From Planctomycetota bacterium (GTDB lineage: Bacteria > Planctomycetota > Phycisphaerae > Phycisphaerales > SM1A02): a DNA stretch of 8,112 nucleotides. Both the position numbers and the translations under genes were made by a program. The notes below the pieces were generated by a model. It saw only the letters and a list, made by a program, of their open reading frames with translations. It ran no database searches and was not told the origin of the DNA. The stretch's first letter is position 1; each line of letters begins with the position of its first letter. The stretch lies in contig RFQW01000057.1 of the NCBI GenBank assembly GCA_009924765.1, positions 1 through 8,112 of the forward strand, given 5' to 3'. This document shows, one piece after another, positions 1 through 6,598 of this stretch.

Positions 1-497
1 GCCAGCAGCCACATCGCGCGCGTGCGGCCGTGGCTCTGGCATGCCGCCAGGAACCACGCCAGCGTGAGCGACGTGAACGCCGTGAAGATCGGGTCAAGCA
101 CCAGCACAGTGCCAAGCACGAACGGAAACACCGTGGTGAGTTGCACCATCGCCGCCAGCGGCGCCAGTTCGCGGCGGCCCGTGGCGCGCTTCGCCACCAG
201 GCCTGCCGCCAGCGCACTCGCCAGCGACGCAAGCGCGCAGGGCAGGCGGATGGCGAAGGCGTTGTGGCCGAAGCACGCGATGCTGCTCGCGATCAGCCAG
301 GTGCCCAGTGGCGGCTTCTCGTAGTAGGTGAAGCCGGCCATGCGCAGCTTCAGCCAGTCGCCGGTTGCCAACATGTCGGCACCCATCGCGCCATAGCGCG
401 CCTCATCCGGCGTGATCATGGGTCGCGCCCACAGCAGCGCCAGGTACAGCACCGCGAACAGCAGGCCAACCTGGATCCACAGCGCGCGCACGCTCAT
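1..497 (-). CDS. arnT: ArnT, undecaprenyl phosphate-Ara4N : lipid A Ara4N transferase (partial, N-terminal 165 residues)
   Basis: This is an inner-membrane GT-C (GT39-like) glycosyltransferase. ArnT takes Ara4N from undecaprenyl phosphate and places it on lipid A phosphates at the periplasmic face, lowering negative charge and giving polymyxin resistance. The reading frame is open from ATG 497 to the window edge, so the C-terminal part is missing. Seen: a first membrane segment at about residues 6-24, then the periplasmic loop motif PDEARYG at 30-36, GDW at 46-48, YYEKPP at 58-63, and LDPI near residue 137. All have counterparts in the N-terminal part of enterobacterial ArnT (PDETRY, GDW, YFEKP, LDPF). 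It starts 10 bp after the arnD stop and is the fifth gene of the operon. A generic PMT-family transferase is the alternative, but position and motifs favour ArnT. No clear Shine-Dalgarno precedes it. Confidence 0.88.
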   Translation of the reverse strand, partial: MSVRALWIQVGLLFAVLYLALLWARPMITPDEARYGAMGADMLATGDWLKLRMAGFTYYEKPPLGTWLIASSIACFGHNAFAIRLPCALASLASALAAGLVAKRATGRRELAPLAAMVQLTTVFPFVLGTVLVLDPIFTAFTSLTLAWFLAACQSHGRTRAMWLL

Positions 498-507
498 GCG
501 CCGAAGT

Positions 508-1407
508 CTAGATGTTCCGTGTGGTCGCTGCGTCAGGCTCGCCGCGCACGCACAGCCAGCCTTCTCCGCGCTGCACGCGCGCCGCCTGCAGCGTGGGAAA
601 GCGTGCAAGCCAAGAACCGAGCGGTTCGAACGTGTGTCCCGCCGCCAGCGCCGCATCCAGGAATCGCTCGAACAGCGCCGCCTTCGCACCACCCTCGCTT
701 TCGGCATGGATGGTGAGCACGTGCGGCTTACCATCGGCGATGCGCGCCAGCAGCGAGGTGTTCCAGCGCTCGTCGGCGTCAGGGCCGCGGCCCACGCCCT
801 CGTCGTAGGTGGGCAGATCCACCGGCACCTGCGGCTGCCGCAGCGGCGTGCCTTCAAGCAGCGGCATGAACGGCACGGCCTCGCCGCGCGCATCGCTGCG
901 ATAGCGGAAGCGGCGCGAGGCGGGCAACGCCAGCAGCCGCTCGTCGAATCGCCAGCCGGGCGCGGCTGCCGTCACCGGCTCGCGCCCATACACCTGCTCG
1001 AAGGCCTGCACGGCGCGCTCCAGTTCCGCGTTCATCACCGCATCGGGCAGGCGCTCCGCACCCATCTGCCAGCGATGGTGATCCCACGCATGCACGCCCA
1101 CCTCATGATCCGCCTTTGCGGGCAGGCGCAGGGTGTCGACCAGTCGACGCCCGATTTTGGGACCGGGCCACACCGTTCCGCGCAGCACGATGTCCCAGCC
1201 ATACAGGCTGGGTGCGCCGCTTCGAAGCATCTTCAGCGCGAACGCGGGCTTCAGCAGTCGCCACGCGTGCCGCCCCATGTTGTCGGGGCCCAGCGTCATG
1301 TACCACGTACCGCGGATGCCGCGCTTCTCGAGCAGTTGCAGCAGGCGCGGCAACCCATCGCGCGTGCCGCGAAAGGTGTCCACGTCGATGCGAAGGGCGA
1401 TCGCCAC
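508..1407 (-). CDS. arnD: ArnD, 4-deoxy-4-formamido-L-arabinose-phosphoundecaprenol deformylase
   Basis: This NodB-type polysaccharide-deacetylase-fold enzyme removes the formyl group from undecaprenyl-phosphate-Ara4FN before the sugar is flipped. The 299 residues compare with about 296 for the E. coli protein. Seen: the opening RIDVDTFRGT with the metal-site aspartates at residues 8 and 10; GPDNMGRH at 40-47; SLYGWDI at 67-73; the HxxxH metal motif within HEVGVHAWDHH (His106 and His110); AAPGWR at 148-153; and the C-terminal TIHAESEGG (His234), matching the family's TIHAE motif. The start is GTG at 1407, chosen because the family begins only a few residues before LRIDVDTFRGT. It lies 7 bp after the arnA stop with no clear Shine-Dalgarno, so translation probably depends on coupling to arnA. 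The stop is TAG, 10 bp before arnT. Confidence 0.95.
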   Translation of the reverse strand: MAIALRIDVDTFRGTRDGLPRLLQLLEKRGIRGTWYMTLGPDNMGRHAWRLLKPAFALKMLRSGAPSLYGWDIVLRGTVWPGPKIGRRLVDTLRLPAKADHEVGVHAWDHHRWQMGAERLPDAVMNAELERAVQAFEQVYGREPVTAAAPGWRFDERLLALPASRRFRYRSDARGEAVPFMPLLEGTPLRQPQVPVDLPTYDEGVGRGPDADERWNTSLLARIADGKPHVLTIHAESEGGAKAALFERFLDAALAAGHTFEPLGSWLARFPTLQAARVQRGEGWLCVRGEPDAATTRNI

Positions 1408-1414
1408 GCGTGCG

Positions 1415-3451
1415 TCAGGGCTTGCGGTGTGCGGCCACGGGTCCGCGCGAGGCGCTTGCGGCGCCGGCGGGAGCGGTCAGGCCGTGATCCTTCGCGTGCT
1501 GGCGCAGGAACCAGTCCAGCGTGCGCTCCACGCTCTCGCGCGTGGTGATCTTGGGTTCCCAACCGATGTGCGTCTTCGCGTTGCGGATGCTCGGGCGGCG
1601 GTGCTGCACGTCCTCGTAGCCCTGGCCGTAGTAGCGCGTGCTCTCCACCTCGGCGAAGCCCGCGAAGGGCGGATACAGGCTGCGCAGCGGATGGCGCTCG
1701 AAGGCGTCCACCAGCATCTCGGCCAGCTCGCGGATGCTCGCTTCGTTCACCGGGTTGCCGATGTTGAAGATGCGTCCGTCGCAGGCGCCGCCGGCGTTGG
1801 CGATCACGCGCCACAGCGCCTCGATGCCCTCGTCCACGTCGGTGAAGCAGCGCTTCTGCGCGCCGCCGTCCACCAGCAGGATGGGCGTGCCCTCGACCAG
1901 GTTCAGGATCAGCTGCGTGATGGCGCGGCTGCTGCCCACGCGCGCCGAATCCAGCGAATCCAGCCGCGGCCCGATCCAGTTGAAGGGGCGGAACAGGCTG
2001 AACTTCAGGCCGCGCTGGAAGCCGTAGGCCCAGATCACGCGATCCAGCAGCTGCTTGCTGGTGCTGTAGATCCAGCGCTGGCGATGGATGGGGCCGGTGA
2101 TCAGCGGGCTGGTGTCCTCGTCGAACTCGCCGTCGGTGCACATGCCGTACACCTCGCTGGTGCTGGGGAACACGATGCGCTTGTTGAAGCGCACGCAGTC
2201 GCGCACGATGCGCAGGTTCTCCTCGAAGTCCAGCTCGAACACGCGCAGCGGATTGCGCACGTACTCGATCGGCGTGGCGATGGCCACCAGCGGCAGGATC
2301 ACGTCGCACTTGCGCACGTGGAACTCCACCCACTCGCGGTTGATGCTGATGTCACCTTCCACGAAGTGGAAGCGGGGATGGTCGGCGACCGAACCAAGGT
2401 TGTCCTTGTTCAGGTCCATGCCGTACACCTCGTAGCCCTCGTGCTGCAGGATGCGCTCGCTGAGATGGCTGCCGATGAAGCCGTTCACGCCCAGGATCAG
2501 CACGCGCACGGGCTTGGTGCCCTTCACGCCAGCCGCGCCGCGGCCGAACTTCATGCGGGGCACGATGTTCATCTCGCTGGCCAATTGCTCGCCGCTGGCC
2601 CACAGGCCGTCGGTGCTCTGGCCCTGCACGATCTCCACCGCGCCGCTGCCGCAGGCCACGGTGAGCGGGTTGGTTGAAAGCACCTCGCCCGGATGGCCCG
2701 TGCCGTTGGCCAGCGCGGTCTTCCACACGAACATCTTGCGCGCGCCCGCGAAGGTGAACGCGCCGGGCCACGGATGGGTGACCGCGCGCACCAGGTTGTG
2801 CACCGTTTCGGCTGGCTTGGTCCAGTCGATGGCGCCGTCTTCGGCGGTGCGGCGACCGTTCACGGTGGCCTTCGATTCATCCTGCGGAGTGCGCGGCGCC
2901 TTGCCCGCCTTCACCAGCGGCAGCGCCTCGTCGAGCAGCGCCTCGCTTTCGCGCGCCATCTGGTAGGTCAGGCTGCGCGCATCGGCATCGGCCGCGATCG
3001 CCACGCGACGCTGCGCGATGATGTCGCCGGCATCGGCCTTGTCGGCCATGTGATGCAGCGTCACGCCCGTCTCCTTCTCGCCCAGCACCAGCACCCAGTT
3101 GATGGGGCAGCGTCCGCGATGCTTGGGCAGCAGGCTGCTGTGCAGGTTCAGGCAGCCCGCCGGGAACAGCGCGCGCACGGCCTTCGGGATCAGGTTGCGG
3201 TAGTGGTAGCTCAGCAGCAGCTCCGGCTTCATCGCCTTGATGCGCTCGATCCAGATGGGGTGGTCCAGCTTGTCCGGCGCATGCACCGGAATGCCGTGCT
3301 CCGCCGCCAGACGCGCCACGCTGGCGTACCAGCCGCCCTCGTTCGGGTCGTCGCGATGGGTGAACACGGCCACCACGTCCAGTCCGTTGCGAAGGGTGGC
3401 TCGCAGCGCCGCGGCGCCGATCTCGTGATACGCGAAGACGATGGTGCGCAT
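1415..3451 (-). CDS. arnA: ArnA, bifunctional UDP-Ara4N formyltransferase / UDP-glucuronate oxidative decarboxylase
   Basis: This cytoplasmic two-domain enzyme acts twice in Ara4N synthesis. The C-domain (about 313-655, short-chain dehydrogenase fold) oxidises and decarboxylates UDP-glucuronate to UDP-4-keto-pentose. The N-domain (about 1-305) formylates UDP-Ara4N with 10-formyl-tetrahydrofolate. Seen: the formyltransferase triad Asn102, His104 (in LNLHSSLLPKHRG) and Asp140, at the same numbers as in E. coli ArnA. The NAD motif GVNGFIG lies at 321-327, Ser432-Glu433 in PSTSEVYG, Tyr462 and Lys466 in the YxxxK motif, and Arg618 in HRRPSIRN; these equal E. coli Ser433, Glu434, Tyr463, Lys467 and Arg619 with an offset of one. 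It has 678 residues against 660, the excess being an Ala/Gly-rich C-terminal tail from about residue 655. It starts 12 bp after arnC behind a good ribosome binding site. Confidence 0.97.
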   Translation of the reverse strand: MRTIVFAYHEIGAAALRATLRNGLDVVAVFTHRDDPNEGGWYASVARLAAEHGIPVHAPDKLDHPIWIERIKAMKPELLLSYHYRNLIPKAVRALFPAGCLNLHSSLLPKHRGRCPINWVLVLGEKETGVTLHHMADKADAGDIIAQRRVAIAADADARSLTYQMARESEALLDEALPLVKAGKAPRTPQDESKATVNGRRTAEDGAIDWTKPAETVHNLVRAVTHPWPGAFTFAGARKMFVWKTALANGTGHPGEVLSTNPLTVACGSGAVEIVQGQSTDGLWASGEQLASEMNIVPRMKFGRGAAGVKGTKPVRVLILGVNGFIGSHLSERILQHEGYEVYGMDLNKDNLGSVADHPRFHFVEGDISINREWVEFHVRKCDVILPLVAIATPIEYVRNPLRVFELDFEENLRIVRDCVRFNKRIVFPSTSEVYGMCTDGEFDEDTSPLITGPIHRQRWIYSTSKQLLDRVIWAYGFQRGLKFSLFRPFNWIGPRLDSLDSARVGSSRAITQLILNLVEGTPILLVDGGAQKRCFTDVDEGIEALWRVIANAGGACDGRIFNIGNPVNEASIRELAEMLVDAFERHPLRSLYPPFAGFAEVESTRYYGQGYEDVQHRRPSIRNAKTHIGWEPKITTRESVERTLDWFLRQHAKDHGLTAPAGAASASRGPVAAHRKP

Positions 3452-3460
3452 GGTCGGGTT

Positions 3461-3465
3461 TCCTC
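3461..3465 (-). promoter_or_regulatory. Shine-Dalgarno of arnA
   Basis: GAGGA on the minus strand overlaps the TGA stop of arnC and lies 9 bases before the arnA ATG at 3451. It fixes the arnA start. It is the clearest ribosome binding site seen in the operon; arnB, arnD and arnT show none. Confidence 0.75.
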
Positions 3466-4444
3466 AGGCGGTGGTGCGGGTGGTGGCGTGCGCGGCGCGT
3501 TCGCCGAGCGTGTCGCCCACCACGCGATCAAGCAGGTAGCGGGGGCGTTCGCGCACGTCGCCATGGATGCGACCCACGTACTCGCCCATCAGGCCGAGGG
3601 CGACGAACTGCGCCCCCACGAAGAAGAACAGCACGGCGAACAGCGTGAACACGCCCTGGCCGGCCCACTCCGCGCCGTAGGCGAAGCGCAGCACCAGCAG
3701 CAGGGCGCCGAACAGCACCGACGCGGCGGAAATGCCGAGGCCCACCCACGACAGCAGGCGCAGGGGGCCGCTGGTCATGCTGGTGAGCAGATCGAACTGC
3801 AGGTTGATCAGCTTCAGGAAGCTGTACTTGCTGGTGCCGGCCGCGCGCTCGGCGTGGCCCACGGGAATCTCGGTCACGCGCCGCGCGAACAGGTTGGCCA
3901 GCACCGGAATGAAGGTGCTGCGCTCCCTGCAGGTGAGCATGGCCTCCACCACCTTGCGGCGGTAGGCGCGCAGCATGCAGCCATAGTCGTGCAGGATCAC
4001 GCCGGTGCTGCGACGCACCATCAGGTTCACCATGCCGCTGAAGATCTTGCGGAACGCCGCGTCCTGACGATCCTGTCGCACGCTGCCCACCACGTCGAAG
4101 CCTTCCTCGATCTTGGCCACCAGGCGGCCGATCTCTTCGGGCGGGTTCTGCAGATCGGCGTCCAGCGTGACCAGGATGTCGCCCTGCGCATGCGCGAAGC
4201 CGCACAGGATGGCGTTGTGCTGGCCCGCGTTGCGATACAGCAGCAGCGCCTTCACCTCGCCCGGGTTCGCGTTGGCGTACTCGGTCAGCATGTCGCTGCT
4301 GCCGTCGCGGCTGCCGTCATCCACCAGCAGCAGTTCCCATGGGCGACCCAGCGCGCGGCCCGCAGCCAGCGTGCGTCGCAGCAGCTCGGGCAGGTTCTCG
4401 CGCTCGTTGAACACCGGCACCACCACGCTCACGGATGCGGTCAT
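3464..4444 (-). CDS. arnC: ArnC, undecaprenyl-phosphate 4-deoxy-4-formamido-L-arabinose transferase
   Basis: This GT2-family membrane-anchored glycosyltransferase moves 4-formamido-arabinose from UDP to undecaprenyl phosphate on the cytoplasmic side of the inner membrane. It has 326 residues, close to the 322 of E. coli ArnC. Seen: an N-terminal nucleotide-binding fold starting SVSVVVPVFNERENL, VDDGSRDGS at 41-49, the metal-binding DADLQNPPEE at 95-104, HDYGCMLRAYRR at 152-163 and GTSKYSFLKL at 203-212. Two C-terminal membrane helices follow at about 231-254 and 264-290, then a short cytoplasmic tail. The ATG at 4444 overlaps the arnB stop by 4 bp (ATGA), implying translational coupling; the frame is open further upstream, but that stretch lies inside arnB. 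A dolichol-phosphate-mannose-synthase-like or GtrB-type transferase has similar architecture, but the place between arnB and arnA decides for ArnC. Confidence 0.96.
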   Translation of the reverse strand: MTASVSVVVPVFNERENLPELLRRTLAAGRALGRPWELLLVDDGSRDGSSDMLTEYANANPGEVKALLLYRNAGQHNAILCGFAHAQGDILVTLDADLQNPPEEIGRLVAKIEEGFDVVGSVRQDRQDAAFRKIFSGMVNLMVRRSTGVILHDYGCMLRAYRRKVVEAMLTCRERSTFIPVLANLFARRVTEIPVGHAERAAGTSKYSFLKLINLQFDLLTSMTSGPLRLLSWVGLGISAASVLFGALLLVLRFAYGAEWAGQGVFTLFAVLFFFVGAQFVALGLMGEYVGRIHGDVRERPRYLLDRVVGDTLGERAAHATTRTTA

Positions 4445-5622
4445 CGCGCGCCTCCTGCAACGGCCACGCGTGCGCCGGCCAGGGTTTCCTTGATCGCCTG
4501 CACCACATCCATCGCGTCGGCATCGGTCATGTCGGGGAACATCGGAATGGTGCAGATGCGCGCCGAATTCCACTCGGTGTTCGGCAGCTTGCCCATCCAC
4601 TGGCCGCGGTTCTCGCGGTACCAGCGGTGCGTGTGGCTGGCCAGGAAGTGGATGCCCGTGCCGATGTTGCGCTTCTTCAGGCCTTCCATGAAGGCCGTGC
4701 GGTCCAGGCCCGCCGTGCGCTCGTCGATGCGCACCACGAACAGGTGTCGCGCGTGGCGATGCGACCATGCGGGGTCGGCCAGCGGCAGCACGCCGTCCAC
4801 GTTCGCCAGTTCGCGGCGGTACAGCGCGCTGATGGCCTCGCGTCGCTCGATGAACTCGTCCAGTCGCGGCAACTGTCGCAGCGCCAGCACCGCGTTCATG
4901 TCGGGCATGTTCTGCTTGTAGCCGGGTTCCTGCACCTCGGCCTGCGGGCTGCGACCCTGCTGCGAGCGGTCGTGCGCGTCCACCTCCAGACCGTGAAAGC
5001 GCAGTCGACGCAGCTTCTTCGCCAGCGCATCGTCGTTGGTGGTGAGCACGCCGCCTTCACCGCTGGTGATGTTCTTGATGGGGTGCAGCGAGAAGATGGC
5101 GGTGTCCTGTCCGCCCACCTCGCGACCCTTGTAGTGCGTGCCGATGGCGTGCGCCGCGTCTTCGAGCAGCGTGACACCCTTTGCGCGACACACTGCGCGA
5201 ATGCCATCGAGATCAGCGGGCGCGCCGGCGTAGTGCACCGGAATCACCACCTTGGTGCGCGGCGTGATGGCGGCCTCGATCGCCTCGGGCGACGCCAGCA
5301 GCGTGTCACGATCGGCGTCCACGAACACATTGGTGCCGCCAAGCAGTTCGACCATGTTGGGGGTGCTCACCCAGGTCATGCTGGGGCCCACCACCTCGTC
5401 GCCCGGGCCCACGCCCATGGCCTGCAGCGCCAGGTGCATCAGGGCGGTGCCGCTGGTGGCCGCGATGGCGTGCTTGGCGCCGCAGCGCTTGGCCACGGCG
5501 TCTTCCAGCGCAGCCACCTTCGGGCCGGTGGTGATCCAGCCGCTCCGCAGCACGTCGCCGATGGCGGCGATGTCCTCTTCCGAAATGCTTGGCCTGCAGA
5601 AGGGCAGGAAGGTGTCCCGCAT
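4441..5622 (-). CDS. arnB: ArnB, UDP-4-amino-4-deoxy-L-arabinose aminotransferase
   Basis: This PLP enzyme of the DegT/DnrJ/EryC1/StrS family makes UDP-Ara4N from the 4-keto pentose made by ArnA, using glutamate as amino donor. It has 393 residues against about 379-385 in enterics. Seen: N-terminal FLPFCRPSISEEDI and SGWITTGPKV at 28-36, ATSGTALMHLAL at 55-66, LLEDAAHAIG at 152-161 (Asp155 faces the PLP ring), the Schiff-base Lys183 in SLHPIKNITSGEGG, and GYKQNMPDMNAVL at 234-246. The start ATG 5622 is chosen because the family begins a few residues before FLPFxRP. In-frame starts further up (ATG 5652, TTG 5715) would add unrelated residues and translate a tandem DNA repeat. No Shine-Dalgarno precedes the chosen start; a -10-like box sits 6 bp upstream. 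It is the first gene of the arn operon. Confidence 0.96.
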   Translation of the reverse strand: MRDTFLPFCRPSISEEDIAAIGDVLRSGWITTGPKVAALEDAVAKRCGAKHAIAATSGTALMHLALQAMGVGPGDEVVGPSMTWVSTPNMVELLGGTNVFVDADRDTLLASPEAIEAAITPRTKVVIPVHYAGAPADLDGIRAVCRAKGVTLLEDAAHAIGTHYKGREVGGQDTAIFSLHPIKNITSGEGGVLTTNDDALAKKLRRLRFHGLEVDAHDRSQQGRSPQAEVQEPGYKQNMPDMNAVLALRQLPRLDEFIERREAISALYRRELANVDGVLPLADPAWSHRHARHLFVVRIDERTAGLDRTAFMEGLKKRNIGTGIHFLASHTHRWYRENRGQWMGKLPNTEWNSARICTIPMFPDMTDADAMDVVQAIKETLAGARVAVAGGAR

Positions 5623-5628
5623 CGGCCC

Positions 5629-5657
5629 ATTGTAGGGGAAACGGGGGGTCATCTGAC
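5629..5657 (-). promoter_or_regulatory. Candidate arn operon promoter (leaderless type)
   Basis: On the minus strand TACAAT (5634-5629) matches the sigma-70 -10 consensus at 5 of 6 positions and ends 6 bases before the arnB ATG, so transcription would begin at or next to the start codon. The sequence 17 bp further up, GTCAGA, is a poor -35 (3 of 6). That is what an activator-dependent promoter looks like, and a tandem repeat abuts it. This is inference from consensus matching. Confidence 0.4.
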
Positions 5658-5658
5658 C

Positions 5659-5688
5659 GGTGTTCAAGCAAAAGGTGTTCAAGCAAAA
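5659..5688. repeat. Perfect 2 x 15 bp tandem repeat upstream of arnB
   Basis: GGTGTTCAAGCAAAA occurs twice in direct succession with no mismatch (5659-5673 and 5674-5688), in noncoding DNA between the arnB start and the divergent regulator gene. Measured from a start point at the arnB ATG, the two copies centre near -44 and -59, where activators commonly bind. Each copy contains an imperfect dyad, TGTTCAAGCA. The 15-bp period differs from the 11-bp period of PmrA direct-repeat sites. It could be a transcription factor site or a simple duplication. Confidence 0.8.
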
Positions 5689-5726
5689 GCGCGGCTGGCA
5701 CGCCTGTTCCGTCAATTGCGGAGTTC

Positions 5727-5740
5727 GTGATCTTGATTAC
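5727..5740. promoter_or_regulatory. Near-palindromic candidate operator before the Rrf2 gene
   Basis: GTGATC-TT-GATTAC pairs at five of six arm positions. It overlaps the proposed -35 box of the regulator gene, so a bound protein would block that promoter, as expected for autoregulation. It does not match any Rrf2-family site I know. Confidence 0.3.
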
Positions 5741-5761
5741 CCCAGAAATTCCAGATATTTT
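5733..5761 (+). promoter_or_regulatory. Candidate promoter of the Rrf2 regulator gene
   Basis: TTGATT (5733-5738) and TATTTT (5756-5761) are separated by exactly 17 bp and each match the sigma-70 consensus at 4 of 6 positions. The predicted start point falls at about 5768, next to the ATG at 5769. With no purine-rich stretch in between, the messenger would be leaderless. The stretch is locally AT-rich in otherwise GC-rich DNA. Confidence 0.4.
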
Positions 5762-5768
5762 CTTCCGT

Positions 5769-6266
5769 ATGTACGGGAAGCAGACCGAGCGCGCCATCGC
5801 TGCCTTGAGCCGACTGGCTGAGGTGTGGGATGGCGGGCAGACCCGACTTTCGTCGATCGAGATCGCCGACAACCGCGGGTTGCCTCGGCCGATGGTGGCG
5901 AAGCTGCTCACCGCGCTTTCGCAGGGCTCGCTGGTGAATGGCGCGCCCGGGCCGAGAGGTGGCTACGCGCTGGCGCGCTCGCCGAAGGAGATCACCTTCC
6001 AGCAAGTGCATGAACTCTTCGAGCGCGAGGACACGAGTCGACTGTGTCCATTCGGCGGCGGCGTGTGTGGAGGCGGTGCGCCATGCCCGATGCACGACCG
6101 TCTGGTGGAGACGCAGCAGAGCTTCCGCCGCTATCTGGCCGAGACCACCTTCGAGTGTTTCCGTGTCGCGGCGCAGGAGCAGGGCCACAAGCCGTCCTCC
6201 GCGCCCGAGCATCCGGAGCGTCCGCGCGAAAGCTGGCGTGCGCCGCTCACGCGCAAGCCACACTGA
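5769..6266 (+). CDS. Rrf2/IscR-family transcriptional regulator with three conserved cysteines
   Basis: This is a DNA-binding regulator of 165 residues. Seen: an N-terminal winged helix-turn-helix, with MYGKQTERAIAALSRLAEV, the segment LSSIEIADNRGLPRPMVAKLLTALSQ at about 27-52 carrying the recognition helix, and the wing GPRGGYALAR at 61-70. Then come the linker helix QQVHELFERED (78-88) and the cluster-loop CPFGGGVCGGGAPCP with Cys93, Cys100 and Cys106 (C-x6-C-x5-C). E. coli IscR uses Cys92, Cys98 and Cys104 to hold a [2Fe-2S] cluster, so iron-sulfur sensing is likely. The C-terminal tail from about 145 is polar and probably disordered. The ATG at 5769 is where the family begins; the frame is open upstream but that sequence is noncoding in character. 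It is divergent from the arn operon with 146 bp between starts, so it may control arn, itself, or a distant iron, sulfur or redox regulon. Confidence 0.9.
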   Translation: MYGKQTERAIAALSRLAEVWDGGQTRLSSIEIADNRGLPRPMVAKLLTALSQGSLVNGAPGPRGGYALARSPKEITFQQVHELFEREDTSRLCPFGGGVCGGGAPCPMHDRLVETQQSFRRYLAETTFECFRVAAQEQGHKPSSAPEHPERPRESWRAPLTRKPH

Positions 6267-6272
6267 CGAGCA

Positions 6273-6572
6273 TCAATCTCCGGACGGATCGAACAGCAGG
6301 CCGCGCTCCTCGGTGGTGCGATGTCGCACGGGTCCGTCGTAGGCCTCGTAGTCGTCGTTGGGGTGCGCGTCCATCCATTCCACGAACGCCAGCACGCACG
6401 CAAGGTCGGCGCGCTCGCGCCACTGTTCGCCGAACAGCGTCTTGATGCCAAGCCACGCGTGCGCGTGCGCGTTGCGTCGCGCCAGCCCCGGGTGCGGCGC
6501 AAGCAACGGCTGGATGCGATCGGCCACCTCGCGCACGCGCGCATTCACTTGGGCGATCGTTGGGTCGGCCAT
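6273..6572 (-). CDS. Small protein of unknown function (99 residues)
   Basis: I do not recognise a family. The product is a soluble, acidic-to-neutral, mainly helical-looking protein with no signal peptide or membrane segment. It starts MADPTIAQVNARVREVADRIQ, has a central segment AHAWLGIKTLFGEQW (about 37-51) and CVLAFVEWMDAHPNDDYEAYDGP (about 59-81), and ends in LLFDPSGD. Codon choice is that of a real gene here, with third positions mostly G or C and sensible residue composition. The ATG lies 33 bp beyond the terminator hairpin of the upstream minus-strand gene, leaving almost no room for its own promoter unless that promoter overlaps the hairpin or the end of the neighbour; some readthrough is possible. 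Only a weak AGG precedes the start. The 3' end is 6 bp from the convergent Rrf2 gene with no terminator between. Confidence 0.7.
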   Translation of the reverse strand: MADPTIAQVNARVREVADRIQPLLAPHPGLARRNAHAHAWLGIKTLFGEQWRERADLACVLAFVEWMDAHPNDDYEAYDGPVRHRTTEERGLLFDPSGD

Positions 6573-6598
6573 GCGCAGAACCTAGCGGAAAGAGAGGC

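Noticed and set aside
2693..4921. A 742-codon open frame on the plus strand opposite arnA, arnC and arnB
   Set aside because: It is antisense to three strongly conserved genes, is full of His, Ala, Gln and Arg as expected from the complement of GC-rich codons, and resembles no protein. The same holds for 1133-2677, 412-1548, 4435-5730 and 1296-2333.
5623..5715. N-terminal extension of ArnB from TTG 5715 or ATG 5652
   Set aside because: The added residues include the translated tandem repeat and match nothing in the family, whose members begin just before FLPFxRP.
5589..5768. N-terminal extension of the Rrf2 regulator upstream of ATG 5769
   Set aside because: It would overlap the start of arnB, and Rrf2 proteins begin a few residues before the first helix.
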